DNA of 40,695 bases from Planctomycetota bacterium (GTDB taxonomy: Bacteria > Planctomycetota > B15-G4): contig JAJDEO010000046.1 of assembly GCA_029259745.1 (NCBI GenBank), positions 1 through 40,695 on the forward strand, in the 5' to 3' direction. A program made the translations under genes and the position numbers. Each line of letters begins with the position of its first letter. Within the stretch, counting starts at the first letter, position 1. The notes beneath the pieces were generated by a model that did no database searches, had not been told where the DNA came from, and saw only the letters and a list, made by a program, of their open reading frames with translations. Of this stretch, positions 17,486 through 26,884 are shown one piece after another.

Positions 17486-17557
17486 TGTGTGGCAAAGCTA
17501 TGGCAGAACGGGTGTCTCCCTCGCCGAGGCGACTTCCAACGTCGCGGAATACCCGCC

Positions 17558-20500
17558 TCAGCCGTCGTGGACGCGTCGCGTGATGATCGCGTCGGCGGGG
17601 ACGCTCGCGCGCCAGGACTTCGCGACGTCGTCGGCGCCGCGGCGGTCGGCGAGGTCGGCGAGGGCCGTGGCGAGTGTCCAGTTGAGGGGATCGTCGTCGC
17701 CGAAGGTCGTGACGAATCGTTTCTGCGCCGCGGTGAGGATCGACTCGGCGACGTCGTCGCGACCGAGGTGAGCCCACGCCGCGGCGTGCACGAATGCCAA
17801 CTCCGTCAGGCGCCCGACCTGCTCGAAGCCGGCCTCGTTCGCGTGCACATCGACAACCGCGCACAGCTCGAGCGCCGCCTGCGCGTCGCCCGCCTGCACG
17901 AGCGCCCATGCGAGCGTCGTCGCGTCGGCGACCTTGTCGGCCATGGCGAAATCCTGCGATGTGGCGACCTGCTCGCGCGCGACGAACACGGCCTCGTCGG
18001 CTCGCCTCGCGGCGATCAGCCACTGGACGCGCGTCGTCGCGTGATCCTGCTGCAAGCCGGAAGTGTCGGCCCCATCGGCACGACACGCGGCAACGCGTGC
18101 GAGCAGCTCCGCCGCGTCGTCGATCCGCCCGAGCGCGACGCACACCCGCGCACGGTGCACGTCCGTCACGAGCGACGAGACCACGTCGAGGTCGTGCGCG
18201 AGGTCGGCCGACTCATCGAGTAGCGGCTGCGCACCCCGCACGTCGCCGTAGTACATCTTCAAGACGCCCAACTGTCCGCGCATCGAAGCCGCCCCGTCGC
18301 CGTGGAACGGCAGACGATCGAAGACCGCGATCGATGCCTCCGTGAAGGCCACCGCGTCGCGCCGTTCACCGGCGAGGTGCGCGTTCTGCCCGAGCCGCGC
18401 AAGCGCCACGCCGATGTCGGGGTGCACGTCGCCGTACATGCGCCGGAAGCCCTCGAGCGCTCGCCAGAAGTGCGCCCGCGCGCCTTCGAGATCGTTGTCG
18501 TCCTGCGCGATCTCGCCGAGCGCAAGTTCGGCCCACACGACGAAGTCATCCGTCGCGATCCCACCGTTCTCGGCCCCTGTCACCACGGCCTCGAGCTGCG
18601 CGCGCGCTTCGTCCGAGCGACCGAGTCCACGTAACACCTGCCCGCGGTCTTTCGAGCGCAGCAGCGTGAAGCGGTTGTATGGGCCAAGCGACTTCGTGTG
18701 ACCAGCGATCGTCGCGTCGAGCAACACGAGCGCCTCTTCGAGACGCCCGAGCTTGCGATAGCTGAACGCCAACTCCGCCATCGCGTTGAACGTGTAGTCG
18801 TGCGTCGGGCCGAGCACGTCGGCGAAGTTGTCGACGAGCGACTCGAACAGCTCTGCGGCGCGCAAGTTCTCACCGCGACTGGAGTAGATGCGCCCCAGGT
18901 AAAGCAGGGTCATGAGTGTCGTCAGGTGCCGCGGCGCCTTCGCCACGTCATCCTCGCCAAGCACACCGAGCAGGATCGCCTCGGCCTCGTCGAACCGACC
19001 GCGCTGTTCGTACACGAGTGCCAGCAACTCGCTCGACGATCGCGAAACTGGCGCGTATCTCCCGAGTCGCTCGAGCGCCTCTGGGACGAGCTCGTCGAGG
19101 ATCTCCTCAGCCTCGTCATAACGGCTGGCCTGGTAGTGGATCGACGCCCGCTCGTACATGCGTGCCAGACGATTGCGAGCATCTTCGTCGCTTTCCTCGC
19201 CTTCCCCCTCGCCCGCCGCCTCGCTTGCCTCGGCATCCGACTCCTCGATGATCTCGAGCGCCTCGTCACGCTTGCCGATATTCATGAGGTGATCGGCGAG
19301 CAGCACTTCGTAGTACTTCGTCTCCGGGTCGTTGGCACCCGCGAGCGCAGTGTTCAGCGCGATCGTACGGCGCAGGTGATGCACGACGCGCTCGTGGTCG
19401 AGGATGATCTGGAAGAGGTTCGAGAAGAGACGGTGGAGGACGAGCGCGACGCGCGGCATCTCCGCGAACCGGTCGTCGACTTCGTGCGAGGCCTCGTCGA
19501 GGATGTCGACGACCTTGACGTCACGGCCGTGCTGCTCGGGGTGCGCGGAGAAGAGCAGGTCCGTGAGGAAGGTGCTCATCGCTTCCGATTCCTCGAGCGC
19601 GCCGACGGCCGACGCGCGCGCCTCCTTCATCCGCTCGAGCGCATCTCGGGCTTCGTCGGCCGCGCGCTCGGCCTCCGCGAGCGCGACCGTTTCATTCGCC
19701 AGGGCGTCCTGCGCGAGCTGGGCATGTCGGCGTGCCTCGGCCAGCCCGTGCGCCATCGCCGCAAGTCCGGCGACGAGTAGCAGCGTCCCCACGGCCAGCC
19801 CGGCTGCGAGTCCACGGTGCCGGCGCATCCAGCGCGCAAAGCGTTCGATCATCCCCGGCGGTCGCGCGACGATCGGCTCGTCATCGAGGATGCGCCGCAC
19901 GTCGGCCGTCATTGCCGCGGCGTCGACGTAGCGCCCGCGTCGGTCCTTCGACATCGCCTTGGCGAACACGGTCTCGGTCGCCCCGCGACAGTCGACGTTG
20001 AGCATCCCGAGCCGCGGGCCATCCTCCTGCGCGATGATCTCGAGCGCCTCGGTCAGCGACTTGTCGCGCAGCTCGTAGGGCGTGCGACCGGCGAGGAGTT
20101 CGTAGCCGAGCACGCCGAGCGCGTAGACGTCACTGCGCTCGTCGACCTCCGAGGCGCGACCACCCGCCTGCTCTGGGCTCATGTACGCCAGCGTTCCGAG
20201 CAGCTGCCCCTCACGCGTGGCGTCGATGTGTTCGTCGCCGAGGCTGCGCGCGACACCGAAGTCGACGAGCCGCGGGCGGCCATGGCTATCGACGAGGACG
20301 TTGCTCGGTTTGATGTCGCGATGGACGACGCCGGCCGCGTGCGCGTGGGCGAGGCCTTCACCGATGCGCGCGATGAGTTCGAGACGCTGGCGCCAGCTCG
20401 GATTCTGGCGACGCGCAAACTCGTCGAGCGGCACCCCGTCGACGCGCTCCATGGCGAGGAAGAGCTGCCCCGCCTCCGTCGCGCCGGCCTCGTAGACCGT

Positions 20501-20932
20501 GGCGATCGCGGGGTGGTCGAGGCGCCCGAGCAGCTCGGCTTCGCGTTCGAAGCGTCGCACCGTCGCGTCGGTGGCGACTCCGGCGCGCAGCACCTTCAAG
20601 GCGACCGGACGACGCGGGCGGACTTGCTCGGCTTCGTAGACGGTGCTCATGCCGCCGCGGCCGAGACGCCCGAGAACTCGATAGGCACCGATCCACTCAG
20701 GGTCGGCTCCCTGCGCCGGCGTCGTTCCTTGCGCGCGATCGAGGACCGGCGTGTCGAACAATCCGTTCGACTGGGCATCGAAGGCGAGCAGCGAGCGCAC
20801 CTCATCGATCACCTCGTTGCCGACACCGTGCGCGTCGACTTCCGCCGCGAGAAACGCCTCGCGCTCGTCTTCCGACAACGAGCGCGCACGATCGAAGAGG
20901 TCGCGCACGAGCGTGGCTGGACTGCTCGTCAC
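17558..20932 (-). CDS. Large membrane Ser/Thr kinase with TPR-rich C-terminal sensor half
   Basis: 1124 residues from a GTG whose last bases overlap the sigma-factor stop (GTGA). N-terminal helical segment (1-75), Hanks-type kinase (about 82-345): GRGGMSTVYEAE glycine loop, Lys113 in VALKVLR, HRDIKPSN from 204, DFG at 224-226, YMSPEQAGG. Transmembrane helix at about 368-390 (LAAGLAVGTLLLVAGLAAMAHGL), then a long alanine/glutamate coiled coil (AEARRHAQLAQDALANETVALAEAERAADEARDALERMKE region), and about 650 residues of TPR-like helical pairs (YEQRGRFDEAEAILLGVL, AELAFSYRKLGRLEEALVLLDATI). The catalytic set is complete. Predicted topology puts the TPR half outside the cytoplasm as sensor. It forms a two-gene unit with the sigma factor it presumably regulates. 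Confidence 0.94.
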   Translation of the reverse strand: MTSSPATLVRDLFDRARSLSEDEREAFLAAEVDAHGVGNEVIDEVRSLLAFDAQSNGLFDTPVLDRAQGTTPAQGADPEWIGAYRVLGRLGRGGMSTVYEAEQVRPRRPVALKVLRAGVATDATVRRFEREAELLGRLDHPAIATVYEAGATEAGQLFLAMERVDGVPLDEFARRQNPSWRQRLELIARIGEGLAHAHAAGVVHRDIKPSNVLVDSHGRPRLVDFGVARSLGDEHIDATREGQLLGTLAYMSPEQAGGRASEVDERSDVYALGVLGYELLAGRTPYELRDKSLTEALEIIAQEDGPRLGMLNVDCRGATETVFAKAMSKDRRGRYVDAAAMTADVRRILDDEPIVARPPGMIERFARWMRRHRGLAAGLAVGTLLLVAGLAAMAHGLAEARRHAQLAQDALANETVALAEAERAADEARDALERMKEARASAVGALEESEAMSTFLTDLLFSAHPEQHGRDVKVVDILDEASHEVDDRFAEMPRVALVLHRLFSNLFQIILDHERVVHHLRRTIALNTALAGANDPETKYYEVLLADHLMNIGKRDEALEIIEESDAEASEAAGEGEGEESDEDARNRLARMYERASIHYQASRYDEAEEILDELVPEALERLGRYAPVSRSSSELLALVYEQRGRFDEAEAILLGVLGEDDVAKAPRHLTTLMTLLYLGRIYSSRGENLRAAELFESLVDNFADVLGPTHDYTFNAMAELAFSYRKLGRLEEALVLLDATIAGHTKSLGPYNRFTLLRSKDRGQVLRGLGRSDEARAQLEAVVTGAENGGIATDDFVVWAELALGEIAQDDNDLEGARAHFWRALEGFRRMYGDVHPDIGVALARLGQNAHLAGERRDAVAFTEASIAVFDRLPFHGDGAASMRGQLGVLKMYYGDVRGAQPLLDESADLAHDLDVVSSLVTDVHRARVCVALGRIDDAAELLARVAACRADGADTSGLQQDHATTRVQWLIAARRADEAVFVAREQVATSQDFAMADKVADATTLAWALVQAGDAQAALELCAVVDVHANEAGFEQVGRLTELAFVHAAAWAHLGRDDVAESILTAAQKRFVTTFGDDDPLNWTLATALADLADRRGADDVAKSWRASVPADAIITRRVHDG

Positions 20933-21462
20933 GTGGCCTCTCCGCTGAGCTGCTTCATGAGCCACGCACGAGCGAAGCGCCAGTCGTTGTCGATCGTGCG
21001 CGTCGTCACACCGAGCGTCGTCGCGACCTCCGCGATCGAGAGGCCGCCAAAGAAGCGCAGCTCGACGACGCGGGCGGCGCGCGGCTGCTCGTCGGCCAAC
21101 CGCACGAGGGCTTCGTCGACGGCAAGCACGTCGACCTGGTCGTGACTCGTCGCTCGGGCCGCATCGCCGAGCGTGATGCGATGCCAGCCCTTGCCGCGCT
21201 TCGCCGCGCGCTTGCGACGCCCGTGGTCGACGAGTACCTGCCGCACGACGCGCGCCGCGACGGCGTAGAAGTGCACCTCGTCGTTCCACGCGTCGGACGA
21301 GCCTGTCCGCAGCCGCACGTAGGCTTCGTGGACGAGCGCCGTGGGCTGCAGCGTGTGGTGCGCCGCCTCGCCTCGAAGAGCCTGCTCGGCCAACGAATGC
21401 AGACAGTCGTAGACGACGGGCAGCCAGCTATCCGTCGAACGCGCGCCGTCGCCACGCTGCAT
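20929..21462 (-). CDS. ECF-type sigma-70 factor (TIGR02999/Sigma70_ECF class), second kinase-linked copy
   Basis: 177 residues from the ATG at 21462, chosen for GGAGG four bases upstream; the frame is open to 21603 with a second ATG at 21516 but no comparable ribosome-binding site. Region 2: HHTLQPTALVHEAYVRL and VHFYAVAARVVRQVLVDHGRRKRAAKRG; region 4: VVELRFFGGLSIAEVATTLGVTTRTIDNDWRFARAWL. The motif set is closer to the consensus of this class than that of the copy at 8913-9431. The stop overlaps the kinase GTG by four bases, so the two are translationally coupled. No anti-sigma gene is visible. Confidence 0.93.
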   Translation of the reverse strand: MQRGDGARSTDSWLPVVYDCLHSLAEQALRGEAAHHTLQPTALVHEAYVRLRTGSSDAWNDEVHFYAVAARVVRQVLVDHGRRKRAAKRGKGWHRITLGDAARATSHDQVDVLAVDEALVRLADEQPRAARVVELRFFGGLSIAEVATTLGVTTRTIDNDWRFARAWLMKQLSGEAT

Positions 21463-21817
21463 GCCGCCTCCAGACCCGAGCCGTCCTGCGCGCCGCGCGT
21501 CGAACCACGTCGACATCTCGGCAGCAAGACCTCGTCCAACCGTAGAGGCGATTCGATGCGTCGACAAGTCGGGGCGTCCTCGCGCGAGTGCGGACGGCGT
21601 CACATCTCACGAGCGTCTGGCACGGCCACTATGAGACACCGCGCTCCGCACGCGACACTCGACAGTCGACGAGCTGTCACGACGTACGGCACCGCAGGCT
21701 CTTCGGTGTCCGGAGCTTCCGACTCTCGGGAGAAGTCCAGACATCCCTAAGCGCAGCGCAGGCGCGCGACACGAACGCGAAAATCGCGAAACGCGCCGAA
21801 CCCCCAGTGCCCCGACC
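21463..21817. other. Intergenic region upstream of sigma/kinase pair 2
   Basis: 355 bases without a convincing gene. It should contain the promoter of the sigma/kinase pair on the minus strand, but I see no clear -10/-35 pair. A small perfect hairpin (CGCGA, AAA, TCGCG at 21776-21788) lies 30 bases beyond the stop of the amino-acid-kinase gene and may be an mRNA 3' structure; it lacks a U-tract. Confidence 0.4.
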
Positions 21818-22606
21818 TCAGTGAACGGACATGACCTGCGGGCGCCGAGCAGCGACCTCGATCACCGTGCCGATGCCCGCGAGCGCATCACGCACCGGCC
21901 GCGCGCGGCGCGCATCACCGATCACCACGCGCGAGACACCGAAGTCGACGGCCTCACGCGCTGCATGGAGCTTGCGCAGCATTCGCCCGCGCGCGAACGG
22001 CTCGACGGCATCGAGGCGCATCGGATCGACACGCGGCACGACGCTGGTTTCATCAGCGACGTCTTCGAGCAGACCAGGCACGTTGCTGAGGATGACGTAG
22101 TCCTTCGCGCCGAGCGAACTCGCGAGACAGGCGCCGAGCTGGTCGGGGTCGACGGTGAGCATCTCGCCGTGCTCGCCAGCACCGAGCGGTGCGATGACGG
22201 GCGTGATCCCCGACGCGAGCATGCGCCGGAGGACGATCGCATCAGCGCGCACGGGTGTCCCCGTCCACGGTGCAGCCACGGGACGGAAGTGACCGTCGAC
22301 GCGCGCACGCCCGGTTTCGCGGCGACGCACCTGGACGAGCCCGGCGTCATGCCCCGAGATCCCCATCGCCCGCACGCCACGAGCGAGAAGTGCCTCGGCC
22401 AGCCGTTGGTTCACGGCCGCGGCGTCGCGTGCGTAGCTTTCGAGCTTCGCGCGATCGACGACCACGAGGTCGGCCGTCGTCGATGCATCACGGCCAGCAT
22501 GGACGAGCACGACTCCGCCCGGCGAGCGCGCCGCAAGGGTGAGATCGTCGAGCAGCCCGCGGCGCCCGAGGTCTCTTAAACCAGCGATCTTCACGACGAG
22601 GGTCAT
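21818..22606 (-). CDS. Amino-acid kinase family protein, LysZ/ArgB-like
   Basis: 262 residues from the ATG at 22606, where MTLVVKIAGL begins the fold; AGGTG immediately precedes it. Resembles [LysW]-aminoadipate/glutamate kinases and acetylglutamate kinases: LVHAG loop near residue 40, VRADAIVLRRMLASGITPVIAPLGAGEHGEMLTVDPDQ, and LSNVPGLLEDVADETS matching the nucleotide-binding end of the family. The first glycine loop is KIAGLRDLG rather than the usual K-(I/L)-G-G-S, and the second loop lacks the full HGGG set, so activity or substrate may have shifted. No LysW, LysX, LysY or arg genes are nearby; in LysW-type pathways these are normally clustered. A role in arginine or lysine synthesis is plausible but unproven. 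Confidence 0.8.
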   Translation of the reverse strand: MTLVVKIAGLRDLGRRGLLDDLTLAARSPGGVVLVHAGRDASTTADLVVVDRAKLESYARDAAAVNQRLAEALLARGVRAMGISGHDAGLVQVRRRETGRARVDGHFRPVAAPWTGTPVRADAIVLRRMLASGITPVIAPLGAGEHGEMLTVDPDQLGACLASSLGAKDYVILSNVPGLLEDVADETSVVPRVDPMRLDAVEPFARGRMLRKLHAAREAVDFGVSRVVIGDARRARPVRDALAGIGTVIEVAARRPQVMSVH

Positions 22607-22857
22607 CACCTGCGCTCCGGGAGTGTCGATCGGGACGCGCACACCGTCGTGCTCCCGGTCGTTGTCTGTCAGCGCATTATCGACGCACTTCGAACAACGA
22701 ATCACACATAGCAGCCGCGTTATTGCATGCATACGATTCGACATGACGAAGCGACCGGTGGCTTCTCCAGCGAACGCACCGGCGCCGCGCGACTCGGGCA
22801 TGCAAGAATCGCGGCCATCGTGTCACCCGCACAAACCTCTGAGATTCGCCACCGCCG
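22607..22857. promoter_or_regulatory. Divergent promoter region, amino-acid kinase / FAD oxidoreductase
   Basis: 251 bases between divergent start codons, noticeably richer in A/T than its surroundings from 22670 to 22745. GATAAT on the minus strand (22681-22676) is a good -10 candidate about 70 bases before the kinase start, with GATTCG or TTCGTT roughly 14-16 bases further up. For the rightward gene, TTATTGCATGCATACGAT around 22730-22737 is the most promoter-like piece. All by inspection only. Confidence 0.35.
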
Positions 22858-24288
22858 ATGAAGCCCGCGTGGGACGCCGTCGTCGTCGGATCGGGCCCGA
22901 ACGGGCTCGCTGCGGCCATTGCACTGGCCGAAGCGGGGCACTCGGTTTGCGTGCGCGAGGCCACGCTGCGCATCGGCGGCGGGATGCACAGCTCGGAGCT
23001 GACGCTGCCGGGGTTCCTCCACGACGAATGCTCCGCGATCCATCCGATGGGCGTGCTGTCGCCCTATCTGCGCACGCTCCCGCTCGCCGAGCACGGCCTC
23101 GAATGGTTGCCATTTCCGGCAAGCGTGGCCCACCCGCTCGACCACGGTCCGGCCGCGATGCTCTACCAGTCGCTCGGCGCGACGGCCGAACGCCTCGGCG
23201 TCGACGGCCCGAAGTGGCGGCGCCTCGTCGCCCCCTTCCTCGACCATGCCGACGATCTCCTCGCCGACCTCATGGGTCCCTTCGGCTTCGCGAAGCGGCG
23301 CCCGCTGCAGATGGCGCGCTTCGGCCGGCACGCGCTCTTCTCGGCCGCCCACGTCGCGCGCGCCCAGTTCCGCGACGAGCCCGCGCGCGCGCTCTTCGCC
23401 GGCTGTGCGGCCCACTCGATCCTGCCGCTCGACATGGCGACGACTGCGGCACTCGGGCTGCTGTTTGCCGTCACGGGCCACGTCCAGAGCTGGCCCTGCG
23501 TGCGCGGCGGGTCGGCGCAGCTGGCCCAGGCCATGGGCGCGTTGCTGACGTCACTCGGTGGTGTGATCGAGACCGACCGACGCGTCACGTCGCTGGCGGA
23601 CGTCGACGACGCGCGCGTCGTCCTCTTCGACCTCACGCCGCGCCCGTTCCTCGCGATCGCCGGCGAGGCGCTTCCGCCGCGCTACGTGCGCTCGCTCGAG
23701 AACTACCGCTACGGCCCCGGCACGTTCAAGGTCGACTACGCGCTCGATGGTCCGATCCCGTGGCGCGACCCCGCCGTGGGCGAGGCATCCACCGTGCACG
23801 TCGGCGGAACGCTCGATGAACTCATGGCCTCGGAGCGCGCCGCGTGGGAAGGCCATGCGCATGAACGGCCGTTCGTCATGGTCTGTCAGCAGAGCCACGT
23901 CGACGCCTCGCGTGCGCCGATCGGCAAGCACACCGGCTACGCCTACTGCCACGTCCCCCATGGATATGCCGGCGATGCCACGCCAGCCATCGAACGACAG
24001 ATCGAACGCTTCGCACCGGGCTTCGGCGATCTCGTCCTCGCGCGTCACGTCACGACGCCGGCACAGTTCGAGCACGCCAACCCGAACTACGTCGGTGGCA
24101 CGGTGACGGGCGGCGCGGCCCATCTCCCGCAGCTTTTCACGCGCCCCACCGTTCGCCTCGATCCCTACTCGACACCGAACGAGCGTCTCTTCATCTGCTC
24201 GGCATCGACACCACCGGGCGGCGGCGTCCACGGCATGTGCGGATTCCACGCCGCGCAGAGCGCGCTGAAGCGCCTGGCCCGCGCCTGA
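22858..24288 (+). CDS. FAD-dependent oxidoreductase, phytoene desaturase-like (COG1233)
   Basis: 476 residues, usual for the family. Starts with a Rossmann dinucleotide-binding motif (VVVGSGPNGLAAAIALAEAGHSV, residues 8-30), followed by the conserved GGGMHSSELTLPGF segment at about 41-54 that contacts FAD and closes over the substrate tunnel. The C-terminus has FICSASTPPGGGVHGMCGFHAA, the second FAD-binding stretch typical of carotenoid desaturases and related retinol saturases. A cytoplasmic or membrane-peripheral enzyme acting on a lipophilic isoprenoid-like substrate is expected from family knowledge. There is no crtB, crtE or other carotenoid gene beside it, so the substrate is open. Followed after four bases by the convergent permease gene. 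Confidence 0.9.
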   Translation: MKPAWDAVVVGSGPNGLAAAIALAEAGHSVCVREATLRIGGGMHSSELTLPGFLHDECSAIHPMGVLSPYLRTLPLAEHGLEWLPFPASVAHPLDHGPAAMLYQSLGATAERLGVDGPKWRRLVAPFLDHADDLLADLMGPFGFAKRRPLQMARFGRHALFSAAHVARAQFRDEPARALFAGCAAHSILPLDMATTAALGLLFAVTGHVQSWPCVRGGSAQLAQAMGALLTSLGGVIETDRRVTSLADVDDARVVLFDLTPRPFLAIAGEALPPRYVRSLENYRYGPGTFKVDYALDGPIPWRDPAVGEASTVHVGGTLDELMASERAAWEGHAHERPFVMVCQQSHVDASRAPIGKHTGYAYCHVPHGYAGDATPAIERQIERFAPGFGDLVLARHVTTPAQFEHANPNYVGGTVTGGAAHLPQLFTRPTVRLDPYSTPNERLFICSASTPPGGGVHGMCGFHAAQSALKRLARA

Positions 24289-24292
24289 CCGT

Positions 24293-25999
24293 TCACGACG
24301 CGCTCGTGAGTTCCTTCGAACGCACGGGCGCGAGCCGCTCGAGCCGATAGAGCTGATAGACGAGCATCACCACCGCGCCGATCGCGTAGGCCGCGAGAAG
24401 GCCGTCGACCTCGACGCTGCCCATGTGCATCGCGACGAGGGTTCCCGCGGCGAGCATGGCGATGAATCCGATCACGGCGTTCGGCTTCGCGGTGCCGTCG
24501 GCCTTCTCGCTGAACGGCAGACGCTTCACGAAGACCCGCCCGAGCATGACGCTCGTGGCCAGCGACGCGACGAGCGCGATGGCCGAATGCATCGCCGCGG
24601 TGGGTCCGACGATCCATCCGAAGACCGCGATCGCCACGACGCCGGGGGCGACTCCAAAGACGCTCAGGTAGCCCTTGATGACACCCACGCGGAGATCGTG
24701 CTCGCGCCAAGCGGGTGTCGGAGCGAAGAGGAACCGTCCGTTCGGCGCGTCGGTGAAGCGCGCCGCATCGAGGACGACGACGACGTACAGCACCGTGATG
24801 TAGACGCCGAGCGCGATGTGCCAGCCGTCGGGGAGACGGCCGCGCAACGCAGCCCCCGCCAACATCGCCGCCGTGATGAGCAGCGAGGGCACGACGCGCA
24901 CGCGGAAGGTCGTCTCGCGCTTCATCAGCGCGATCACCCAGTCGAAGGCGGCGAGCTGATGCGGGTTGCGACAAACCAAGCGTCCCCACCGCGAGAGGAG
25001 CCCGGCGCGCGGCGGAGTCGTCTTGACAGAAGAGTCAGCAACCCCTGCTGCGAGTGCGCTCAGGAAGCGCGAGCGCGCCATCCGCAGCGCCACGACGAGG
25101 AGCAGCGGCGGAACGACGAGCGCGAGTCCGGCCTGCACGTACATCCACGTCGCCGTGGCTCCACCCAGCAACTCGAACAAGGCCGCGAACCAGCACGGCG
25201 GCCAGAGTGTGTGCCAAGCACTTCCCGGCTCGCCGAGCGATCCTCCGTAGTCGTCCATGAGCGGCGGCACGATGTAGATCACCGAGTAGATCACGGCCAG
25301 GAAGCCGGCTTGGATCCACGCCACGGTGCTCCGGAAGCGCCCCGGCCCGACGACTCGCAGCGCGATGACGTAGGCAAGCGTCACGGAGAAAGCGACGAAC
25401 GCCGCCGTCATCACGAGGGCGAACGAGTAGTAGATGACCCACGTCACGAACCCGACCTCGAGACCGCGACCACCGAAGACGACCTGCCCGATGCCGAGGC
25501 ACGCGAGTAACGTTCCGAGCAACACGGCGGCGTAGAGGAGTCGCGCGACGATGACCGACGAGTCTTCGATCGGCGTCGGGAGCACGAGGTCGACCTCGGC
25601 GCGATCGCTCATGAGCTCGCCGAGTTCGCTGATGAGGATCATCATCAGGAAAAACAGCGTCGCCGAGAGCCCGATCGTGATGGGCACGTAGGGCTCTTCG
25701 CTGAGGCCCATGAAGAAGCCGAGCAGGCCGCCCACCGCCATCATGGCGAGGCAGGTGACGAGGAAAGCGAAGTCCGAGATGGCCGCGGCCCCCGAACGCT
25801 TGCGGCGAGCGCGAAGTCGAAGGCGCAGTTGGAGCAGCACGCGCACATGCGCCGTGTTGATGCCGAGCAGACGCCACAGGAACCCCGAGGCATCGAAGAG
25901 CCCGAGGACGAAGCGCTCGAAGCGACGTGTCCCGTGCTTGACCTCGTCCTGCTCGCGTTCGAACTCCGCGAAGGCCTGCTCGACTTCGCGACTAGACAT
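24293..25999 (-). CDS. ABC transporter permease, large ABC-2-like protein
   Basis: 568 residues. The ATG at 25999 is inside the end of the ATPase gene (eight-base overlap), which fixes the start and shows translational coupling; the frame extends to 26167 only as an antisense-like arginine/serine-rich run. The first 75 residues are charged and cytoplasmic. About 12 hydrophobic segments follow, including FLVTCLAMMAVGGLLGFFMGL, LLGTLLACLGIGQVVF, LVMTAAFVAFSVTLAYVIAL, and several near the C-terminus (VVAIAVFGWIVG, AYAIGAVVMLVYQLY). With ELGELMSDRAEVDLVLPTPI between helices 2 and 3 it resembles export permeases that bear a long loop. Substrate unknown; this class commonly exports lipids or peptides or is linked to stress resistance. 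Confidence 0.88.
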   Translation of the reverse strand: MSSREVEQAFAEFEREQDEVKHGTRRFERFVLGLFDASGFLWRLLGINTAHVRVLLQLRLRLRARRKRSGAAAISDFAFLVTCLAMMAVGGLLGFFMGLSEEPYVPITIGLSATLFFLMMILISELGELMSDRAEVDLVLPTPIEDSSVIVARLLYAAVLLGTLLACLGIGQVVFGGRGLEVGFVTWVIYYSFALVMTAAFVAFSVTLAYVIALRVVGPGRFRSTVAWIQAGFLAVIYSVIYIVPPLMDDYGGSLGEPGSAWHTLWPPCWFAALFELLGGATATWMYVQAGLALVVPPLLLVVALRMARSRFLSALAAGVADSSVKTTPPRAGLLSRWGRLVCRNPHQLAAFDWVIALMKRETTFRVRVVPSLLITAAMLAGAALRGRLPDGWHIALGVYITVLYVVVVLDAARFTDAPNGRFLFAPTPAWREHDLRVGVIKGYLSVFGVAPGVVAIAVFGWIVGPTAAMHSAIALVASLATSVMLGRVFVKRLPFSEKADGTAKPNAVIGFIAMLAAGTLVAMHMGSVEVDGLLAAYAIGAVVMLVYQLYRLERLAPVRSKELTSAS

Positions 26000-26786
26000 C
26001 GACGGCGAGCGCGTCGAGGACGCGCGCCGCGCGCTCGGAGCCGTCATCGGCGCCCGTGATCTGCGCGAAGATCTTCTCGAGCTGCGTCTCGTCGCTGAGC
26101 GCGGCGATCTCCTCGAACGTCCCGTCGGCGACGAGCTTGCCGTCGGCGAGGATGACGATGCGATCACAGACGCGTTCGACGACGTCCATCATGTGCGAGC
26201 AGTAGAAGATCGTCTTGCCGGAGTCGGCGAGCGCGCGGATGACCTCCTTGACGAACATCGTCGCCGACACGTCGAGCCCACTGAGCGGCTCGTCGAGGAA
26301 CAGGACGTCGGGGTCGTGCAGCAGTGCGCCGCAGAGCATGAGTTTCTGGCGCATGCCCTTCGAGAGACCTCCGACGCGCGAGCGCATCCGTGACCCGAGA
26401 TCGAAGGCATCGAGCAGCGCAACCATGCGCGCCTCGATGAGCGCGTCGTCGAGGTCGTGCAGGCGCCCGACGAGCTGCAGGGTTTCGAAGACGGTCAGCG
26501 TGTCGTAGAGCACGGCGCTTTCGGGCACGTAACCGATCCGTCGACGCACATCGAGCGGGTGCTTCGCGACGTCGAGCCCGCAAACCTCGGCGCGCCCACC
26601 GTCGGCCGCCAGCAACCCGATCAGGATCTTCACTGTCGTCGACTTCCCCGCACCATTCGGCCCGAGGTACCCGAAGACCTGCCCGGGAAAGACGTCGAAG
26701 CTGATGCCGTCGAGGACGTCGCGCAGAGCAAAGCGCTTCTGCACATCGACGAGGCGCAAACTCGGTGCTGTACGATCGGGTTCCAT
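25992..26786 (-). CDS. ABC transporter ATP-binding protein
   Basis: 264 residues from the ATG at 26786 (an upstream ATG at 26807 is possible; neither has a clear ribosome-binding site). Complete nucleotide-binding domain: Walker A GPNGAGKST, Q-loop region IGYVPES, signature GGLSKGMRQK, Walker B VLFLDEP followed by LSGLD, and switch histidine in YCSHMMD. It belongs to the ABC-2/NatA-like exporter group by these motifs and by a C-terminal DRIVILADGKLVADG segment. The gene pairs with the downstream permease to form a complete exporter (two ATPases plus permease dimer expected). Transcription appears to start in the 26787-27111 gap that also contains the palindromic element. Confidence 0.94.
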   Translation of the reverse strand: MEPDRTAPSLRLVDVQKRFALRDVLDGISFDVFPGQVFGYLGPNGAGKSTTVKILIGLLAADGGRAEVCGLDVAKHPLDVRRRIGYVPESAVLYDTLTVFETLQLVGRLHDLDDALIEARMVALLDAFDLGSRMRSRVGGLSKGMRQKLMLCGALLHDPDVLFLDEPLSGLDVSATMFVKEVIRALADSGKTIFYCSHMMDVVERVCDRIVILADGKLVADGTFEEIAALSDETQLEKIFAQITGADDGSERAARVLDALAVDV

Positions 26787-26884
26787 GGCGCGGAGTGTAG
26801 CGCGCATGAAGGGAGCGCCATGAGTCGAGTCGTGACGATCCTCATCGCTGGTGCGATGCACTGTCGTTCGCACCACCGGCGCTA

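Noticed and set aside
20933..21289. N-terminal extension of the large kinase
   Set aside because: Overlaps the sigma-factor gene out of frame and is Arg/Ala-rich; the GTG at 20932 overlapping the sigma stop is the typical arrangement.
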